Positions 38,216 to 48,406 of a stretch of DNA of 64,000 bases are shown here, piece after piece. The position numbers and the translations under genes are program-made. This DNA is from Siminovitchia acidinfaciens (GTDB lineage Bacteria > Bacillota > Bacilli > Bacillales > Bacillaceae_C), in contig NZ_QYTV02000005.1 of NCBI RefSeq assembly GCF_003605385.1, forward strand, positions 62,001 through 126,000, given 5' to 3'. Position 1 is the first letter of the stretch, and every line of letters begins with the position of its first letter. The notes beneath the pieces are model-generated. The model searched no databases and was not told the origin of the DNA. It worked only from the letters and a program-made list of their open reading frames with translations.

Positions 38216-38480
38216 AAAGCGTAAGCGCCTCGTTTAGCGCGGGCAAACAAGACGACTCCTGAGGAGGCAGCTCTTCAGCCAAGCGGCTGACTCCCATCGC
38301 ATCCTGTGAAACTTCTCTAAGTGTGCTTCACGCAGCTTTGCGACGAGCTGAACTAGACTTCCTCGAATAAGATTTGGCGCAGGAGCACATTCTTCCTCGC
38401 TGGCTTGTGACCTCGAGGGGCTAGGCGCTGGCCGCATGCTAGCGCCACATCCTGTAGTTTCGCTTACACTACACTTCCTG
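38212..38480 (+). repeat. Dispersed intergenic repeat, near-full copy
   Basis: Begins AGAAAAGCGTAAGCGCC and holds GGGCAAACAAGACGACTCC, GGCAGCTCTTCAGCCAAGCG, GCAGCTTTGCGACGAGCTG, CTTCCTCGAATAAG, and CTTGTGACCTCGAGGGGCTA. It directly abuts the short copy before it, so two copies are in tandem upstream of opuCA. Confidence 0.68.
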
Positions 38481-38814
38481 TCCGTGTGGAATTAGGGCTT
38501 CCCAGCCGTCGAAGCTGGCCAGTTATCTATATCAGACTCAAAACTTTTTTACTCATTTAAAAAACCCGTCTAGCGGCGGCAAGCATTAAACAAGCGCTGA
38601 CGAACTGTAAAAAGTAACAATACCTTTTTAAATAGAAATTAAGGCTTCACATTTGAGGGTTCAAAGGGAAGAGACACCTATATAGATTAATGACTCGTAT
38701 TATACTTTGGGGGTATGTTGAAAAGAAAAATTATATTTCTTTCACACTTCTTATTTTTGGGTTGATTTTGGTTTTTAATACATGCCTCTAGGTTACATGG
38801 GGCCATAGAGAAAA

Positions 38815-39000
38815 ACGAAAGTCGCCCGTGTATCGGCGAAAAACATCAGACGAACTTTAATGAGGAAGTGTTTCAGCCACCACAGCATAGCAGCTGACTC
38901 CAATAATAACGTAAGAAATCATCACCGAATATGCTTCTGGCAGCTATGTGACAAGGGAAACATATGCTTCCCCTTAAGCAGACGATGGGGCCTCAAGCTA
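38815..39000 (+). repeat. Diverged copy of the dispersed repeat
   Basis: GAAAAACGAAAGTCGCCCG, GACGAACTTTAATGAGGAAG, CAGCCACCACAGCATAGCAG, and GCAGCTATGTGACAAGG follow the family order. Between 38480 and 38815 there is another fragment (CCCGTCTAGCGGCGGCAAGC near 38566) and two TATAAT-like sequences on the minus strand, but no complete promoter that I would call. Confidence 0.5.
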
Positions 39001-39117
39001 GATAGAAAGTATACTTTTTTGAAAACCTTGTCTAATTTCATACTTTCTTTAACTTAAAACATTATTACATATGCTGTCTTAGAATATACTTCAAACAGCT
39101 TTAATTTCACCAACCAT

Positions 39118-39150
39118 AAAAAAGACCCCACAATAGTGAGGGCTTTTCTA
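39118..39150 (-). terminator. Rho-independent terminator downstream of resC
   Basis: AAGCCCTCAC pairs with GTGGGGTCTT (one mismatch) around TATT, followed by TTTTTT on the minus strand. Confidence 0.75.
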
Positions 39151-39300
39151 AATAAGAAGCGCACTATAAAGCGCTGGACTCTGCTTCAATTGCCTAGTGT
39201 TCCATAGGCTCCAAGCATCCCCTCCCAGAAAGGCAAGGAAAACCTTACTGCGATGCCCGTCTTGTTGCGACAGGCATCCAGACGGTTTGTTTAACAATAT
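39150..39300 (-). ncRNA. Structured RNA of unknown family in the resABC 3-prime region
   Basis: On the minus strand several stems follow each other: GATGCCTGTC with GACGGGCATC (10 pairs, 7-base loop); AAGG-TTTT-CCTT; GCCTA with TAGGC around TGGAACAC; and GAAGC with GCTTC enclosing GCGCTTTATAGTGC. The terminator at 39118-39150 ends it. GGA motifs occur in or next to loops four times. It could be a 3-prime UTR element or a separate small RNA; I do not recognise the family. Confidence 0.45.
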
Positions 39301-39312
39301 TTCTGAAGTACC

Positions 39313-40503
39313 TTATGCATAAGAGTGCAGTCCTGCAATAATCAAGTTAACGAACACCAGATTGAAAATAATAATCGCAATCCCTATAACGGCGAGCCAT
39401 GCAGATCTTTCTCCATGCCATCCCCTTGATAACCGCAGGTGAAGAAATGCTGCGTAGAAGAGGAAGGTGATCAATGCCCAAACTTCCTTTGGATCCCAAC
39501 CCCAGAATCTCGTCCACGCAATTTGTGCCCAAATCATGGCGAAAATTAGACCTCCCAGAGTAAATACAGGGAAACCAATCAAAACAGAGCGATATCCTAT
39601 CTCGTCGAGAAGATCGAGATTAACGTTTTTGACTAGCGGCCTTAATAATTGGCTGACCCGTCTTCTAGTAATCAGTCGTATTAGCAAATAAAGAATAGTA
39701 CCAGCAATAACTGTCCAAATAACTGTATTCAACTTCTTTGCATTCACGATTGCAGGCATTGATACAATCGGGCTCATCCGATTCTCAGTCAGGAGTTCAC
39801 CTTCATGGGGGCCTACAAGCGCTGGCATCTGATATGATGTTTCTGCCGGCTGACCATTTTTATCAACCCAAGCGAAATCTGCATTATAATTTGTCAAATT
39901 AAATGATGTTGAAACAATGATAAATGCAATTGTGGCGACAACACAGTACATAATTGCTTCCAACCAGAAAGATCTTTTATCTTTTACTGTTGGTTCAACA
40001 GCTTTCAATAGATACATGATACCTGCCACAAAACTGATGGAAAGGATTGCCTGTCCCGCAGCAACCGTTGTTACATGAATATGGAGCCAGTCGCTTTTCA
40101 GTGCTGGGATAAGCGGACTGACATCCCTTGGAAACATACTGGCATATGCAATCAAAAGTAGCGCTGTCGGTAAGGCAAATAGACCAAGCACGTTGAGCTT
40201 ATAAAGGAAGAATAAGAGAATGAATGCACCGACGATCATCATTCCGAAAAATGTCGTGAATTCGAAAAGGTTACTTACAGGTGCGTGGCCTGCAGCAATC
40301 CACCTCGTAATGAAATAGCCAACCTGGGAAATGAAACCGATCACCGTAACAATGATTGCGAGTCTTCCCCAACGGTTAACACCCGTCAGTTTTTCTCTTC
40401 CCCTTTTATCACGGATGGCACCGCTGAAAAGGAAGGTTGCGACAAGGTATAGAATGAAAGCAGCATATAACAGATTACTGCTTACTTGTACAAGTCCTGT
40501 CAT
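39313..40503 (-). CDS. resC: Cytochrome c biogenesis protein ResC (CcsB/CcsA type)
   Basis: ResC with ResB forms the system II cytochrome c synthase that carries heme across the membrane and attaches it to apocytochrome c. The 396-residue protein has about eight helices and the conserved tryptophan-rich WWD-like motif, here [21 protein letters not shown], with flanking His residues ([16 protein letters not shown]). The start overlaps the resB stop by one base (TAATG). Length fits B. subtilis ResC. Confidence 0.94.
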   Translation of the reverse strand: MTGLVQVSSNLLYAAFILYLVATFLFSGAIRDKRGREKLTGVNRWGRLAIIVTVIGFISQVGYFITRWIAAGHAPVSNLFEFTTFFGMMIVGAFILLFFLYKLNVLGLFALPTALLLIAYASMFPRDVSPLIPALKSDWLHIHVTTVAAGQAILSISFVAGIMYLLKAVEPTVKDKRSFWLEAIMYCVVATIAFIIVSTSFNLTNYNADFAWVDKNGQPAETSYQMPALVGPHEGELLTENRMSPIVSMPAIVNAKKLNTVIWTVIAGTILYLLIRLITRRRVSQLLRPLVKNVNLDLLDEIGYRSVLIGFPVFTLGGLIFAMIWAQIAWTRFWGWDPKEVWALITFLFYAAFLHLRLSRGWHGERSAWLAVIGIAIIIFNLVFVNLIIAGLHSYA

Positions 40504-42146
40504 TATTTATTCCCACTTTCTTTTCCTTTATTTTCTTCCGTCTGGTCTATCACGTCCGGAATTTTTGTGTCTTTAATAAGGTCAGATATATCTTTTTTCA
40601 ACCCATGCCAGTTTTTATTTGTATGCCCTGCGATTAAAATTTCACCGTCTTTGCGTTGAAGCCAGATTCTTCGATGCATCCAGAATGAGCCCTGTATGAC
40701 ACCAATCATGAAAATGGCGCCGCCCACTCCGAGGATCCACAGTGTCAAGTCCTTTCTGACTGTAAGCGCAGTGGCATTCCTTGTATCTATCCCTTTGAAC
40801 GTCATCTTATAATCGGTTTCTCCCAACGGCTCAACCGTTTGTCTGATGGCTGTAAAGCTGACCTCCCCTTTAGGGTGTTCCGGAGAAATCATGTTAAATA
40901 CAAAGGCTGGATTGTTTGGATTCGGCGATTTTGTCTCGGGCTCCCCATTTTCGGCAAACCCGGAAAAATCAGGATAATAGCCGATCAGTTCAACCTTATA
41001 TCCATTTCCTAAATCATAACTGTCTTTCGGATCAAATAAATCTATGGTGACCTCTCCAAAAGCTTTATCCTGCTTTTTGTTTACAAGGTCGAATGTCATC
41101 GAATCGAATTCGCCTTCCCTATAACTCGTCTGGTAAAGGGCAAAGTTTTCAAATTTCAACGGCTCATTGACGCGGATTTCCGCAGTTTTCACCTTGACAA
41201 GATCACTCTCGGATCCAATTGTCTGATCAGGATCCCGTTTATAAAGCACCACATCTGATTGAAATTCCTTGACGACGGGACCCACTTTCTCTAAAGCAGA
41301 ATTGTAAACTTCCTTATCTTTTTCTTTATCATAAAATTCCAAAGTAAACTTTTTGTTTTCCAAAACATACTCATTATTAGTACCGGGGATTGTTTTCGTT
41401 TCTCCATCACGAAGCCACAATATTTCGTCCACATACATACCAGGAACAAATCGTAGCATCCCTCCGATCAGGAATATGATTAGACCGATATGATTAACGT
41501 ATGGTCCCCATCTGGAAAACCTTCCTTTTTCGGCGAGGATACTTCCATTCTTGATACGAATATTGTATTTCTTATCTTTAAGGCCTTTTTTGAACTTTTC
41601 AATGTCCTCTTCCGGGATATCCATATCTTTACGAATAAAGAACCGCTGCCTTTTCAGAAAGCCTTCGTGGCGGTCAACCCGTTGATTTTTCAAAGCCCTG
41701 TATAGCGGAATAACCCTGTCAAGACTGCAAATGACGAGTGAAACCCCGATGGACGCAATCAGCAGCAGGTACCACCAGGAACTGTATAAATCATGAAAAC
41801 CAAGCCAATAATATATTTGGCCAAGTGTGCCATATTCTTCACCATAGTACTGTGCTGGATCGGCGGTTGGCGGTATGTACATCTCTTGAGGAAAAATGGT
41901 TCCAAGTGCTGAAGCAATGAGTGTAATCACTATAAGCCAAATACCTACCTTGACCGATGAAAAAAAGTTCCATGTTTTATCTATAAAAGTCCTGTTGTAT
42001 GTTTGGGAACGGCGGGCACTGCCTTCATAACGCATATCATGAAGATTTTCCCGCTTTGCTTCCTCGGTAAGGGCACGGCCACATGATTCGCAGAGAATCG
42101 TGCCCACTGGATTGACATGGCCGCAGACACATTTTACTTCTTTCAT
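40503..42146 (-). CDS. resB: Cytochrome c biogenesis protein ResB
   Basis: The 547-residue partner of ResC. It starts with a small zinc-ribbon-like segment ([19 protein letters not shown], residues 6-24), followed by helices near 65-90, 125-145 and 215-235, a large extracytoplasmic domain (about 240-450) and a last helix ([18 protein letters not shown]). It matches the ResB/Ccs1 layout. It follows resA after twelve bases and overlaps resC by one. Confidence 0.94.
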   Translation of the reverse strand: MKEVKCVCGHVNPVGTILCESCGRALTEEAKRENLHDMRYEGSARRSQTYNRTFIDKTWNFFSSVKVGIWLIVITLIASALGTIFPQEMYIPPTADPAQYYGEEYGTLGQIYYWLGFHDLYSSWWYLLLIASIGVSLVICSLDRVIPLYRALKNQRVDRHEGFLKRQRFFIRKDMDIPEEDIEKFKKGLKDKKYNIRIKNGSILAEKGRFSRWGPYVNHIGLIIFLIGGMLRFVPGMYVDEILWLRDGETKTIPGTNNEYVLENKKFTLEFYDKEKDKEVYNSALEKVGPVVKEFQSDVVLYKRDPDQTIGSESDLVKVKTAEIRVNEPLKFENFALYQTSYREGEFDSMTFDLVNKKQDKAFGEVTIDLFDPKDSYDLGNGYKVELIGYYPDFSGFAENGEPETKSPNPNNPAFVFNMISPEHPKGEVSFTAIRQTVEPLGETDYKMTFKGIDTRNATALTVRKDLTLWILGVGGAIFMIGVIQGSFWMHRRIWLQRKDGEILIAGHTNKNWHGLKKDISDLIKDTKIPDVIDQTEENKGKESGNK

Positions 42147-42158
42147 AACTAGCTCCCC

Positions 42159-42692
42159 TTAAGGTTTAATACTCTCCATCATTTCCCTGATCTTTCCCTC
42201 TGTCAATTCGCCTTCTTCGACCTTAATGACCTTCCCCTCCGGATCAACTAAAAGGGTAGCAGGCAAGTTGAAAACCCCATACATATTCATGATATCTTTG
42301 TTCTTATCCTTCAAGATCGGAAAAACTAAATCATGTTTTTGAACAAATTTATTAACCAAATACTCCGGCTCACCGACATTCACTGCCAAAATTTCAACGC
42401 CCTGATCTTTGTATTCCTTGTATAAATTGTTCATGTAGGGCATTTCTCTTTCACACGGCTTGCACCATGTCCCCCAAAAGTTTAGAAACACACCTTTACC
42501 TTTATAACTGGACAATTGATGCTGGTTCCCGTTCAGGTCTTCCAGAATGAAATCCGGGGCCATTGCTCCTGCTGAAACTTTCGATCTTGAATCCTTAGTA
42601 AAGTTAGCGTATAGAGTATAAATAACTGCTGCTGTCATAACAGTTAAGATTACGGTTCTAACGATTAGACGCCGCTTCTTTTTCGAAGCCAT
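42159..42692 (-). CDS. resA: Thiol-disulfide oxidoreductase ResA
   Basis: ResA is a membrane-anchored thioredoxin-like protein that reduces the heme-binding cysteines of apocytochrome c outside the membrane. The 177-residue protein has an N-terminal anchor (VRTVILTVMTAAVIYTLY) and the active site WCKPCERE (C-x-P-C variant, about 74-77) in a TlpA-type domain, with the cis-Pro region NLPATLLVDPEG. It is the first gene of resABC; upstream two TATAAT-like -10 sequences near 42738-42760 lack a good -35, as expected for ResD-activated promoters. Confidence 0.94.
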   Translation of the reverse strand: MASKKKRRLIVRTVILTVMTAAVIYTLYANFTKDSRSKVSAGAMAPDFILEDLNGNQHQLSSYKGKGVFLNFWGTWCKPCEREMPYMNNLYKEYKDQGVEILAVNVGEPEYLVNKFVQKHDLVFPILKDKNKDIMNMYGVFNLPATLLVDPEGKVIKVEEGELTEGKIREMMESIKP

Positions 42693-42808
42693 TTGATTAA
42701 TAAAACCTCCTTGAAGCGCAGATATTCGACATTAATTATATCATTATATAAGTTCGGCTAAGCCGGTTCATATGAAGGTTATGTGAAAACTGATGCATGT
42801 CACTAACA

Positions 42809-43534
42809 TCATTGCCCTGTTTGGGCCAGAACTTTCAGCCTTTTGACCTCATGGGGAGTCAATTCCCTATATTCGCCTGCATTTAAACCGCGCAATTCCA
42901 GGAAAGCGAATTTTTCTCTTTTCAGCTTTAAAACTGGATGCCCGATCGCCTCAAGCATCCTTCGCACCTGACGATTCTTTCCTTCATGGATCGTGATTTC
43001 AACAATTGCGGTATTTTTACTTCTATCCGCTGATTGGAGTTTCGCCTTAGCGGGAGCTGTTTTTCCATCTTCCAAGACAATTCCCCTCTCCAACTTTTTC
43101 AATGCTTCACGCAAAGGGACGCCTTTTACTTTTGCGACATAGGTTTTATTTATCTCATGGCTTGGATGGGTTAGCAGCTGGGTAAATTCCCCGTCATTCG
43201 ACAATAGCAGAAGCCCTGTCGTATCATAGTCCAGTCGGCCGACCGGATAGACCCGCTGGGAGACATGCTTAAAAAAGTCCGTAACAACTTTCCTATTTTT
43301 ATCGTCCTTCACAGCACTGATTACTCCACGGGGTTTATAAAATAAGAAATACTTTTTTTCCTCTTCCACGAGTGGAATACCTTCAACCTCTATTTTATCC
43401 GTCATAGAAACCTTCGTGCCCAGTTCAGTCACAACCTGGCCATTCACTTTCACTTTTCCTTCAGTAATCAACTCCTCCGCTTTTCGGCGCGAAGCGACAC
43501 CCGCCTGAGCGATGACCTTTTGCAATCTTTCCAT
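42809..43534 (-). CDS. rluB: Ribosomal large-subunit pseudouridine synthase B (RluB)
   Basis: The 241-residue enzyme makes a pseudouridine in 23S rRNA helix 89/80 region. It has an N-terminal S4 RNA-binding domain (ERLQKVIAQAGVASRRKAEELI), the catalytic motif PVGRLDYDTTGLLLL with the nucleophile Asp (about 102), and HEGKNRQVRRMLEAIGHPV. It precedes resA in transcription order with a 116-base gap, as ypuL/rluB does in B. subtilis. Confidence 0.93.
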   Translation of the reverse strand: MERLQKVIAQAGVASRRKAEELITEGKVKVNGQVVTELGTKVSMTDKIEVEGIPLVEEEKKYFLFYKPRGVISAVKDDKNRKVVTDFFKHVSQRVYPVGRLDYDTTGLLLLSNDGEFTQLLTHPSHEINKTYVAKVKGVPLREALKKLERGIVLEDGKTAPAKAKLQSADRSKNTAIVEITIHEGKNRQVRRMLEAIGHPVLKLKREKFAFLELRGLNAGEYRELTPHEVKRLKVLAQTGQ

Positions 43535-43639
43535 TTTCTCACCTCTATGGATGCATTTTCTGTTTGAATTATTGCATACAAAAAAGGAAAATCAAAGAAT
43601 CTTAGCTCGTGGACATAGTTTAGTCAAATTTGGGAATAA

Positions 43640-43664
43640 AAAAAAGCCCGGTTTCTTAACCGAA
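43640..43664 (-). terminator. Rho-independent terminator overlapping the spmB stop
   Basis: TTCGGTT pairs with AACCGGG (two G-U) around AAGA; TTTTTTTT follows on the minus strand. Confidence 0.8.
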
Positions 43665-44192
43665 CAAAAGTGTCACAATTATGATTGCTGCAGAAATCCC
43701 TATTAAATCCGCAAGAAGCCCTACTTTGATTGCATCTCCCATCTTCTTAATGCCGACGGCTCCAAAGTAGACGGTTAAAACATAGAATGTCGTATCAGTG
43801 CTGCCTTGGATGGTCGAAGCCATCCGCCCTATGAGGGAGTCGGGTCCGTGAACTGAAATAATGTCGCTCATCAACCCCAATGCAGCCGTACCGGAAATGG
43901 GCCTGATAAGAGCCAACGGGACCACCTCCGCCGGGACGCCAATCTGATCAAGTATAGGCTTAGCAAGTCCGATAAAAAAGTCTAGCGCACCTGATGCTCT
44001 GAACACTGTAATGGCGACGAGCATTCCAACCAAAAAAGGTATGATGGAGACAGCGATTTTTATTCCCTCTTTGCCTCCTTCAACAAAGGATTCATACGTG
44101 GGAACCCTCTTCCATGTTCCGTAAAGTAAAATATAGGCAATTATTACAGGAACGATCCACAATGAGATAACTGAAATCACATGCATTGTCAC
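43656..44192 (-). CDS. spmB: Spore maturation protein SpmB
   Basis: A 178-residue membrane protein with several helices, needed with SpmA for full dehydration of the spore core. Conserved segments include PFLVGMLVAITVFRASGAL, IRPISGTAALGL and STDTTFYVLTVYFGAVG, which are Nup/gate-like motifs. It starts with GTG at 44190-44192 (overlapping the spmA stop) or ATG at 44184-44186; GGGAG precedes both. It ends the dacB-spmA-spmB operon. Confidence 0.93.
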   Translation of the reverse strand: MTMHVISVISLWIVPVIIAYILLYGTWKRVPTYESFVEGGKEGIKIAVSIIPFLVGMLVAITVFRASGALDFFIGLAKPILDQIGVPAEVVPLALIRPISGTAALGLMSDIISVHGPDSLIGRMASTIQGSTDTTFYVLTVYFGAVGIKKMGDAIKVGLLADLIGISAAIIIVTLLFG

Positions 44193-44782
44193 TTGTCTCC
44201 CTTTTTAGCCCGGCGGTGGTAAAAATATCTATCAATGATAATAGCACCGGCTGTGGCGCAAATCGTTGCCACTAATGTAGGACCTACTATGTCTGTTGGT
44301 CCCGTTGAATTGTAATTCATCCTAACGGCAATGACGGTTGTCGGTATTAATGTCAACCCCGAAGTATTAAGGGCGAGAAAAGTAATCATTGACCGGCTTG
44401 CATTTGATTTACCGCCATTGAGGACTTTCAGTTGTTCCATTGCCTTAATTCCGAGCGGGGTGGCTGCATTTCCAAGACCAAACATATTTGCAATGATGTT
44501 TGACAATATATAGCCAACCGCGGGATGATCGCTCGGCACCTCTGGAAAAAGCTTAAGAATAATCGGTTTGAATAAATTGGAAAGTTTTTGGAGCAAGCCT
44601 GCATCCTGGGCTATCCGCATCATCCCCAGCCAAAAAACAAGCACGCTGATCAATCCGATACAAAGTGTTACAGCTTCGTTCGCTGAATGGAAAATCGCTT
44701 CATTCACTTCATTCATCTTCCCGTTTGCTGCGGCAAATATGAGACCGATCACTGTCATTGCAACCCAGATAATATTAATCAT
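44189..44782 (-). CDS. spmA: Spore maturation protein SpmA
   Basis: A 197-residue polytopic membrane protein, partner of SpmB and similar in its gate domain (MFGLGNAATPLGIKAMEQL; NTSGLTLIPTTVIAVR). The ATG at 44780-44782 overlaps the dacB stop (ATGA) and has AGGTGTG eight bases upstream. The 18 further codons of the frame lie inside dacB and are not used. In B. subtilis dacB, spmA and spmB form a sigma-E operon, which is the same here. Confidence 0.93.
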   Translation of the reverse strand: MINIIWVAMTVIGLIFAAANGKMNEVNEAIFHSANEAVTLCIGLISVLVFWLGMMRIAQDAGLLQKLSNLFKPIILKLFPEVPSDHPAVGYILSNIIANMFGLGNAATPLGIKAMEQLKVLNGGKSNASRSMITFLALNTSGLTLIPTTVIAVRMNYNSTGPTDIVGPTLVATICATAGAIIIDRYFYHRRAKKGDK

Positions 44783-45912
44783 GGCACTTTCACACCTGCC
44801 CGTCCAAAAAACAGGGCCTTCAGCTTGGTCGTCCACGAGCTTTTGCTCTGTACTTCTCCCTCAGTTATATAAACCGGTATTTTGCGGACGGCTCGATCAT
44901 GTAAATAAATGACCGCTCTTCCCACTTCCCCTTCCTTAGTCTTTTTCATCTCCTTCGGTGAAAGCAGAGTGTAACGGACGCGCACCTCCGAATATTCTTC
45001 CTTCATCAATGGGTAATGAACAGGATGTTCTATATATAATATTCTCTTTCCTTTAAGTGGCTGTACATCTCGCAGTGGACCCTCGGGTATTATTTCTTTC
45101 ATTTTAAAATGGTCGAACCCATACTCATACATAGAGATATGGTCATTCCAGTCATCTGAGGCATTCAGTGTGACCGCAATCATGTCCTTGTTGTTTTTGG
45201 TGGCTGTCGTAACTAGCGTCCTCCCGGCCCTCTTTGTATAGCCGGTTTTCCCGCCTGTGGCATATTTGTATTTTTCTGTGAGAAGCCTGTTCTTATTTTT
45301 CCAATGCCGCGGTCCATCCTCACGTTTAAAAGAATGCATTTTTGTTCCTGAAATTACACGGAACGTATCGTTATGCATGGCATAACGCATAAGTACAGCC
45401 ATATCATATGCTGTAGAGTAATGATTTTCATGGCTGTCAAGCCCTGAAGGATTTGAAAATGCTGTATTGGTCATGCCAATTTCTTTTGCTTTTTGATTCA
45501 TCATAAAGACAAATCCCTCCATGCTGCCTCCAACATGTTCCGCTATAGCATTTGCGGCATCATTTCCGGAACGAAGCATCAACCCGTAAATAAGATCTTC
45601 CAATTTTATTTTTTCGCCCGGAATTAAATAAATGGATGAACCTTCTGCATAGGCAGCCGAGCGGCTGACTTTCACCGTTTCACCCATCTTTCCGGATTCA
45701 ATGGCAAGAATGGCTGTCATTATTTTTGTAATTGAGGCTACTCTGCGGACTTCATGGGGGTTTTTTTCAAAAAGCACTCTGCCTGAATCCTGCTCCATCA
45801 AAACAGCAGTGGAGGCACTAACCTGCAAATCCGGATTTTCTCTTTGTGAAAAGGCGGTGAGTATTATGGTTGCACATATAGATAAAGCCAAAAAACCTTT
45901 GAAAGACGACAT
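44779..45912 (-). CDS. dacB: Sporulation D-alanyl-D-alanine carboxypeptidase DacB (PBP5*)
   Basis: DacB trims cortex peptidoglycan peptides in the mother cell and so sets cortex cross-linking. The 377-residue protein has a signal peptide (FLALSICATIILTAFS) and the serine-hydrolase motifs SITK (nucleophile Ser), SGND and KTG, then the C-terminal beta domain. Start at ATG 45910-45912, seven codons after the first ATG, which is more weakly placed relative to the purine-rich site. It is first in the dacB-spmA-spmB operon, with a sigma-E type promoter just upstream. Confidence 0.94.
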   Translation of the reverse strand: MSSFKGFLALSICATIILTAFSQRENPDLQVSASTAVLMEQDSGRVLFEKNPHEVRRVASITKIMTAILAIESGKMGETVKVSRSAAYAEGSSIYLIPGEKIKLEDLIYGLMLRSGNDAANAIAEHVGGSMEGFVFMMNQKAKEIGMTNTAFSNPSGLDSHENHYSTAYDMAVLMRYAMHNDTFRVISGTKMHSFKREDGPRHWKNKNRLLTEKYKYATGGKTGYTKRAGRTLVTTATKNNKDMIAVTLNASDDWNDHISMYEYGFDHFKMKEIIPEGPLRDVQPLKGKRILYIEHPVHYPLMKEEYSEVRVRYTLLSPKEMKKTKEGEVGRAVIYLHDRAVRKIPVYITEGEVQSKSSWTTKLKALFFGRAGVKVP

Positions 45913-45939
45913 CCTCCCGCCCCTCTCCTGCATTTGTAC

Positions 45940-45968
45940 AAGTCTATGCAGTTATTGGGTTCATATGA
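45940..45968 (-). promoter_or_regulatory. Candidate sigma-E promoter of dacB-spmAB
   Basis: TCATATG (-35 like) and CATAGACTT (-10 like; consensus CATACAHT) are 13 bases apart, 28 bases upstream of the dacB start. Confidence 0.6.
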
Positions 45969-45970
45969 TA

Positions 45971-45999
45971 AAAAAAATGGCTCCCATACGGGGGCCATT
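45971..45999 (-). terminator. Rho-independent terminator after scpB
   Basis: ATGGCCCCC pairs with GGGAGCCAT (one mismatch) around GTAT; TTTTTTTT follows on the minus strand. Confidence 0.82.
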
Positions 46000-46006
46000 T
46001 CATATT

Positions 46007-46591
46007 TTATTCACTTGTGTTCAAAGTCAAATCAAACAGAGGTCCTGCTTCCTCCAGCTTCATTTTTTGCAAAGCAGGTTCGGGCAAAGGAGGGAGCTCC
46101 TTTATATCCGTCAACCCAAAATAATCCAGAAATTCACGGGTAGTACCATAGAGTATGGCCCTGCCAATCCCTTCTCTCCTACCGGTTTCTCTTATTAATC
46201 CCTTTGCCAGAAGGGTCCGCAATGGCCGTTCTGTCTTCACACCTCGGATATCCTCGATTTCGACCCTTGTGATCGGCTGCTTGTAAGCGATGATGGCCAT
46301 CGTTTCGAGCGCGGCCTGTGAAATGGAATCAGTATGTGAGCTTTCCACGAGTTTCTGTAAAACAACAGAAAATTTCCTTTTCGTCACGAGCTGGTAAGTA
46401 CCTGCAAGAATAGCGACCGTCAGTCCTCTATTTTCATCCGACTCGTATTGATCATAAAGATCTTCGATTAAACTTTCTGCTTCCTTTTCATTAATTTCGA
46501 GGGCTGTTCCTATTTGTTTTAAAGTCAGCCCTTCATCCCCTGCAGCAAACAGCAGACTTTCCAGTGCCGCTTTTAAATTAACTGCTTTCAA
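46007..46591 (-). CDS. scpB: Segregation and condensation protein ScpB
   Basis: ScpB is the winged-helix (kite) subunit of the SMC-ScpAB condensin that compacts and separates the chromosome. The 194-residue protein has two winged helices with the conserved YKQPITRVEIEDIRGVKTE and GRAILYGTT. I chose TTG at 46589-46591 because AGGAG lies ten bases upstream and the product then begins MKAVNLKAALESLLFAAGDE, like B. subtilis ScpB; the open frame further up lies in scpA. It overlaps scpA by 14 bases. Confidence 0.92.
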   Translation of the reverse strand: MKAVNLKAALESLLFAAGDEGLTLKQIGTALEINEKEAESLIEDLYDQYESDENRGLTVAILAGTYQLVTKRKFSVVLQKLVESSHTDSISQAALETMAIIAYKQPITRVEIEDIRGVKTERPLRTLLAKGLIRETGRREGIGRAILYGTTREFLDYFGLTDIKELPPLPEPALQKMKLEEAGPLFDLTLNTSE

Positions 46592-47336
46592 GAACTGCTG
46601 GCTCCTCTCTAGCTGATAAATATATGTCTTCAAAATTGTCGCTTTGCCAAACTTCAATAGCATTACATTTCATCAATTCCAGCATGGCCAGAAAAGTGAT
46701 AATGATAAAATGTTTATCCGGTACTTGAAAGAAAGTGGAAAAACAAAGTCTTGTCCCACTTCTTTCGAGTGTACCCATTAATTCATCCATCCGCTGTTCA
46801 ATTGTAATTTTGGCCCTTGCAACCTTGGCAGATAATGGCTGACGAATTTTCTTTCTCCTCAACAGTTTATTGTAGGCTCCAATCATGTCGTAGATCGTCA
46901 CTCCTGCATTCTGCAGCTTTGGCAGATCTTCCTCAAATTGGGAAAGGTCACTTGGAGGTTTGGTAAAAATTTCGTTCCTCTCATTTTCCTTTTGCTGGAA
47001 TAGCATAGCTGCCTCTTTGAATCTTTTATACTCAATTAACTGTTTCACCAATTCTGTACGAGGGTCCTCCTCCTCATAGGGCAGTTCTTCTTCCTCAACC
47101 TCTTCGTTTTTTGGAAGGAGCATCTTGCTTTTTATGGAGAGCAGCGTCGCTGACATGACAAGATATTCGCTTGCATGATCAAGTTCAAGCTCCGTCATTG
47201 TATGTATATATAATAAATACTGGTCTGTTATTTCGGCCATTGGAATATCATAAATATCGATTTCCATCCGCTTGATCAAGTGCAGCAAAAGGTCAAGAGG
47301 GCCTTCAAACACTTCTGTTTTAATTTGGTAAGACAT
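46578..47336 (-). CDS. scpA: Segregation and condensation protein ScpA
   Basis: ScpA is the kleisin that bridges the SMC heads. The 252-residue protein has the N-terminal helical domain (YQIKTEVFEGPLDLLLHLI), an acidic middle (EEVEEEELPYEEEDPRTELV) and a C-terminal winged helix (FIIITFLAMLELMK). GGTGAT precedes the ATG. It is divergent from ypuF and starts the scpAB operon. Confidence 0.94.
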   Translation of the reverse strand: MSYQIKTEVFEGPLDLLLHLIKRMEIDIYDIPMAEITDQYLLYIHTMTELELDHASEYLVMSATLLSIKSKMLLPKNEEVEEEELPYEEEDPRTELVKQLIEYKRFKEAAMLFQQKENERNEIFTKPPSDLSQFEEDLPKLQNAGVTIYDMIGAYNKLLRRKKIRQPLSAKVARAKITIEQRMDELMGTLERSGTRLCFSTFFQVPDKHFIIITFLAMLELMKCNAIEVWQSDNFEDIYLSAREEPAVLESS

Positions 47337-47486
47337 AAAATATCACCAATTTCGACATAAACATTGATATTTCTACTTTATCATCATACAATACTTTCCT
47401 CCAAGAGTGGCAATTTTTTTAGAAAAACACCCTATTTATATGTTAAACTAGAATATAAAGCTATTGAATTGGAAGGAGCATCACTG

Positions 47487-47990
47487 GTGATTTTTCCTTT
47501 ATCATATATTGAGTTTCTCACCCACTTTCATGGGGATAGAGATTTTTTTGAATGTCATGAAGTTTTGGAGGAGCACTGGAAGCAACACGGAATGGAAAGA
47601 AACTCCGTATGGGTCGGCCTGATTCAAATTGCCGTCAGTCTATACCATTATCGGCGTGAAAATAAAACTGGCGCACTCAAGATGATGGATAAAGCTTTCC
47701 AAATTTTAAGCAATAAAAGAGCAGCGGTTCATACGCTTGGTATCAATCATCAGCAGTTAATTGCGATTCTGAACCAATGCAGACGGGACATGGATTCAGA
47801 CATACCATATGAATTCATAAACACGAACCTTCCCATACACGATGATGAATTATTAACTGTGTGCAAAGAGCGTGTACGTGGACTCGGTTTGGAATGGGGC
47901 TCCAAAAATGATGTTTTTGACCCATACATCGTCAATAAGCATATTGCCAGAAGAGAGTTTTCGGAAAGTCAACTTGTTGATGTTAAATAA
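47487..47990 (+). CDS. ypuF: DUF309 family protein (YpuF)
   Basis: A 167-residue protein of the DUF309 family. The hallmark motif is FFECHEVLEEHWK near residue 20, a helix with conserved His and Glu that suggests a metal- or substrate-binding site, followed by GLIQIAVSLYHYRREN. The function is unknown. Start at GTG 47487-47489, with AAGGAG eight bases upstream; the earlier part of the frame has none. It lies between scpA (divergent) and ribT (convergent), as in B. subtilis. Confidence 0.87.
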   Translation: MIFPLSYIEFLTHFHGDRDFFECHEVLEEHWKQHGMERNSVWVGLIQIAVSLYHYRRENKTGALKMMDKAFQILSNKRAAVHTLGINHQQLIAILNQCRRDMDSDIPYEFINTNLPIHDDELLTVCKERVRGLGLEWGSKNDVFDPYIVNKHIARREFSESQLVDVK

Positions 47991-48373
<383 letters not shown>

Positions 48374-48406
48374 TTACCCCTCATCATTCTTTTTTCGAAT
48401 AGTTTT

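Noticed and set aside
38480-38800. TATAAT-like sequences as an opuCA promoter
   Set aside because: Neither has a -35 at 16-18 bases, and no sigma-B type pair was found at proper spacing.
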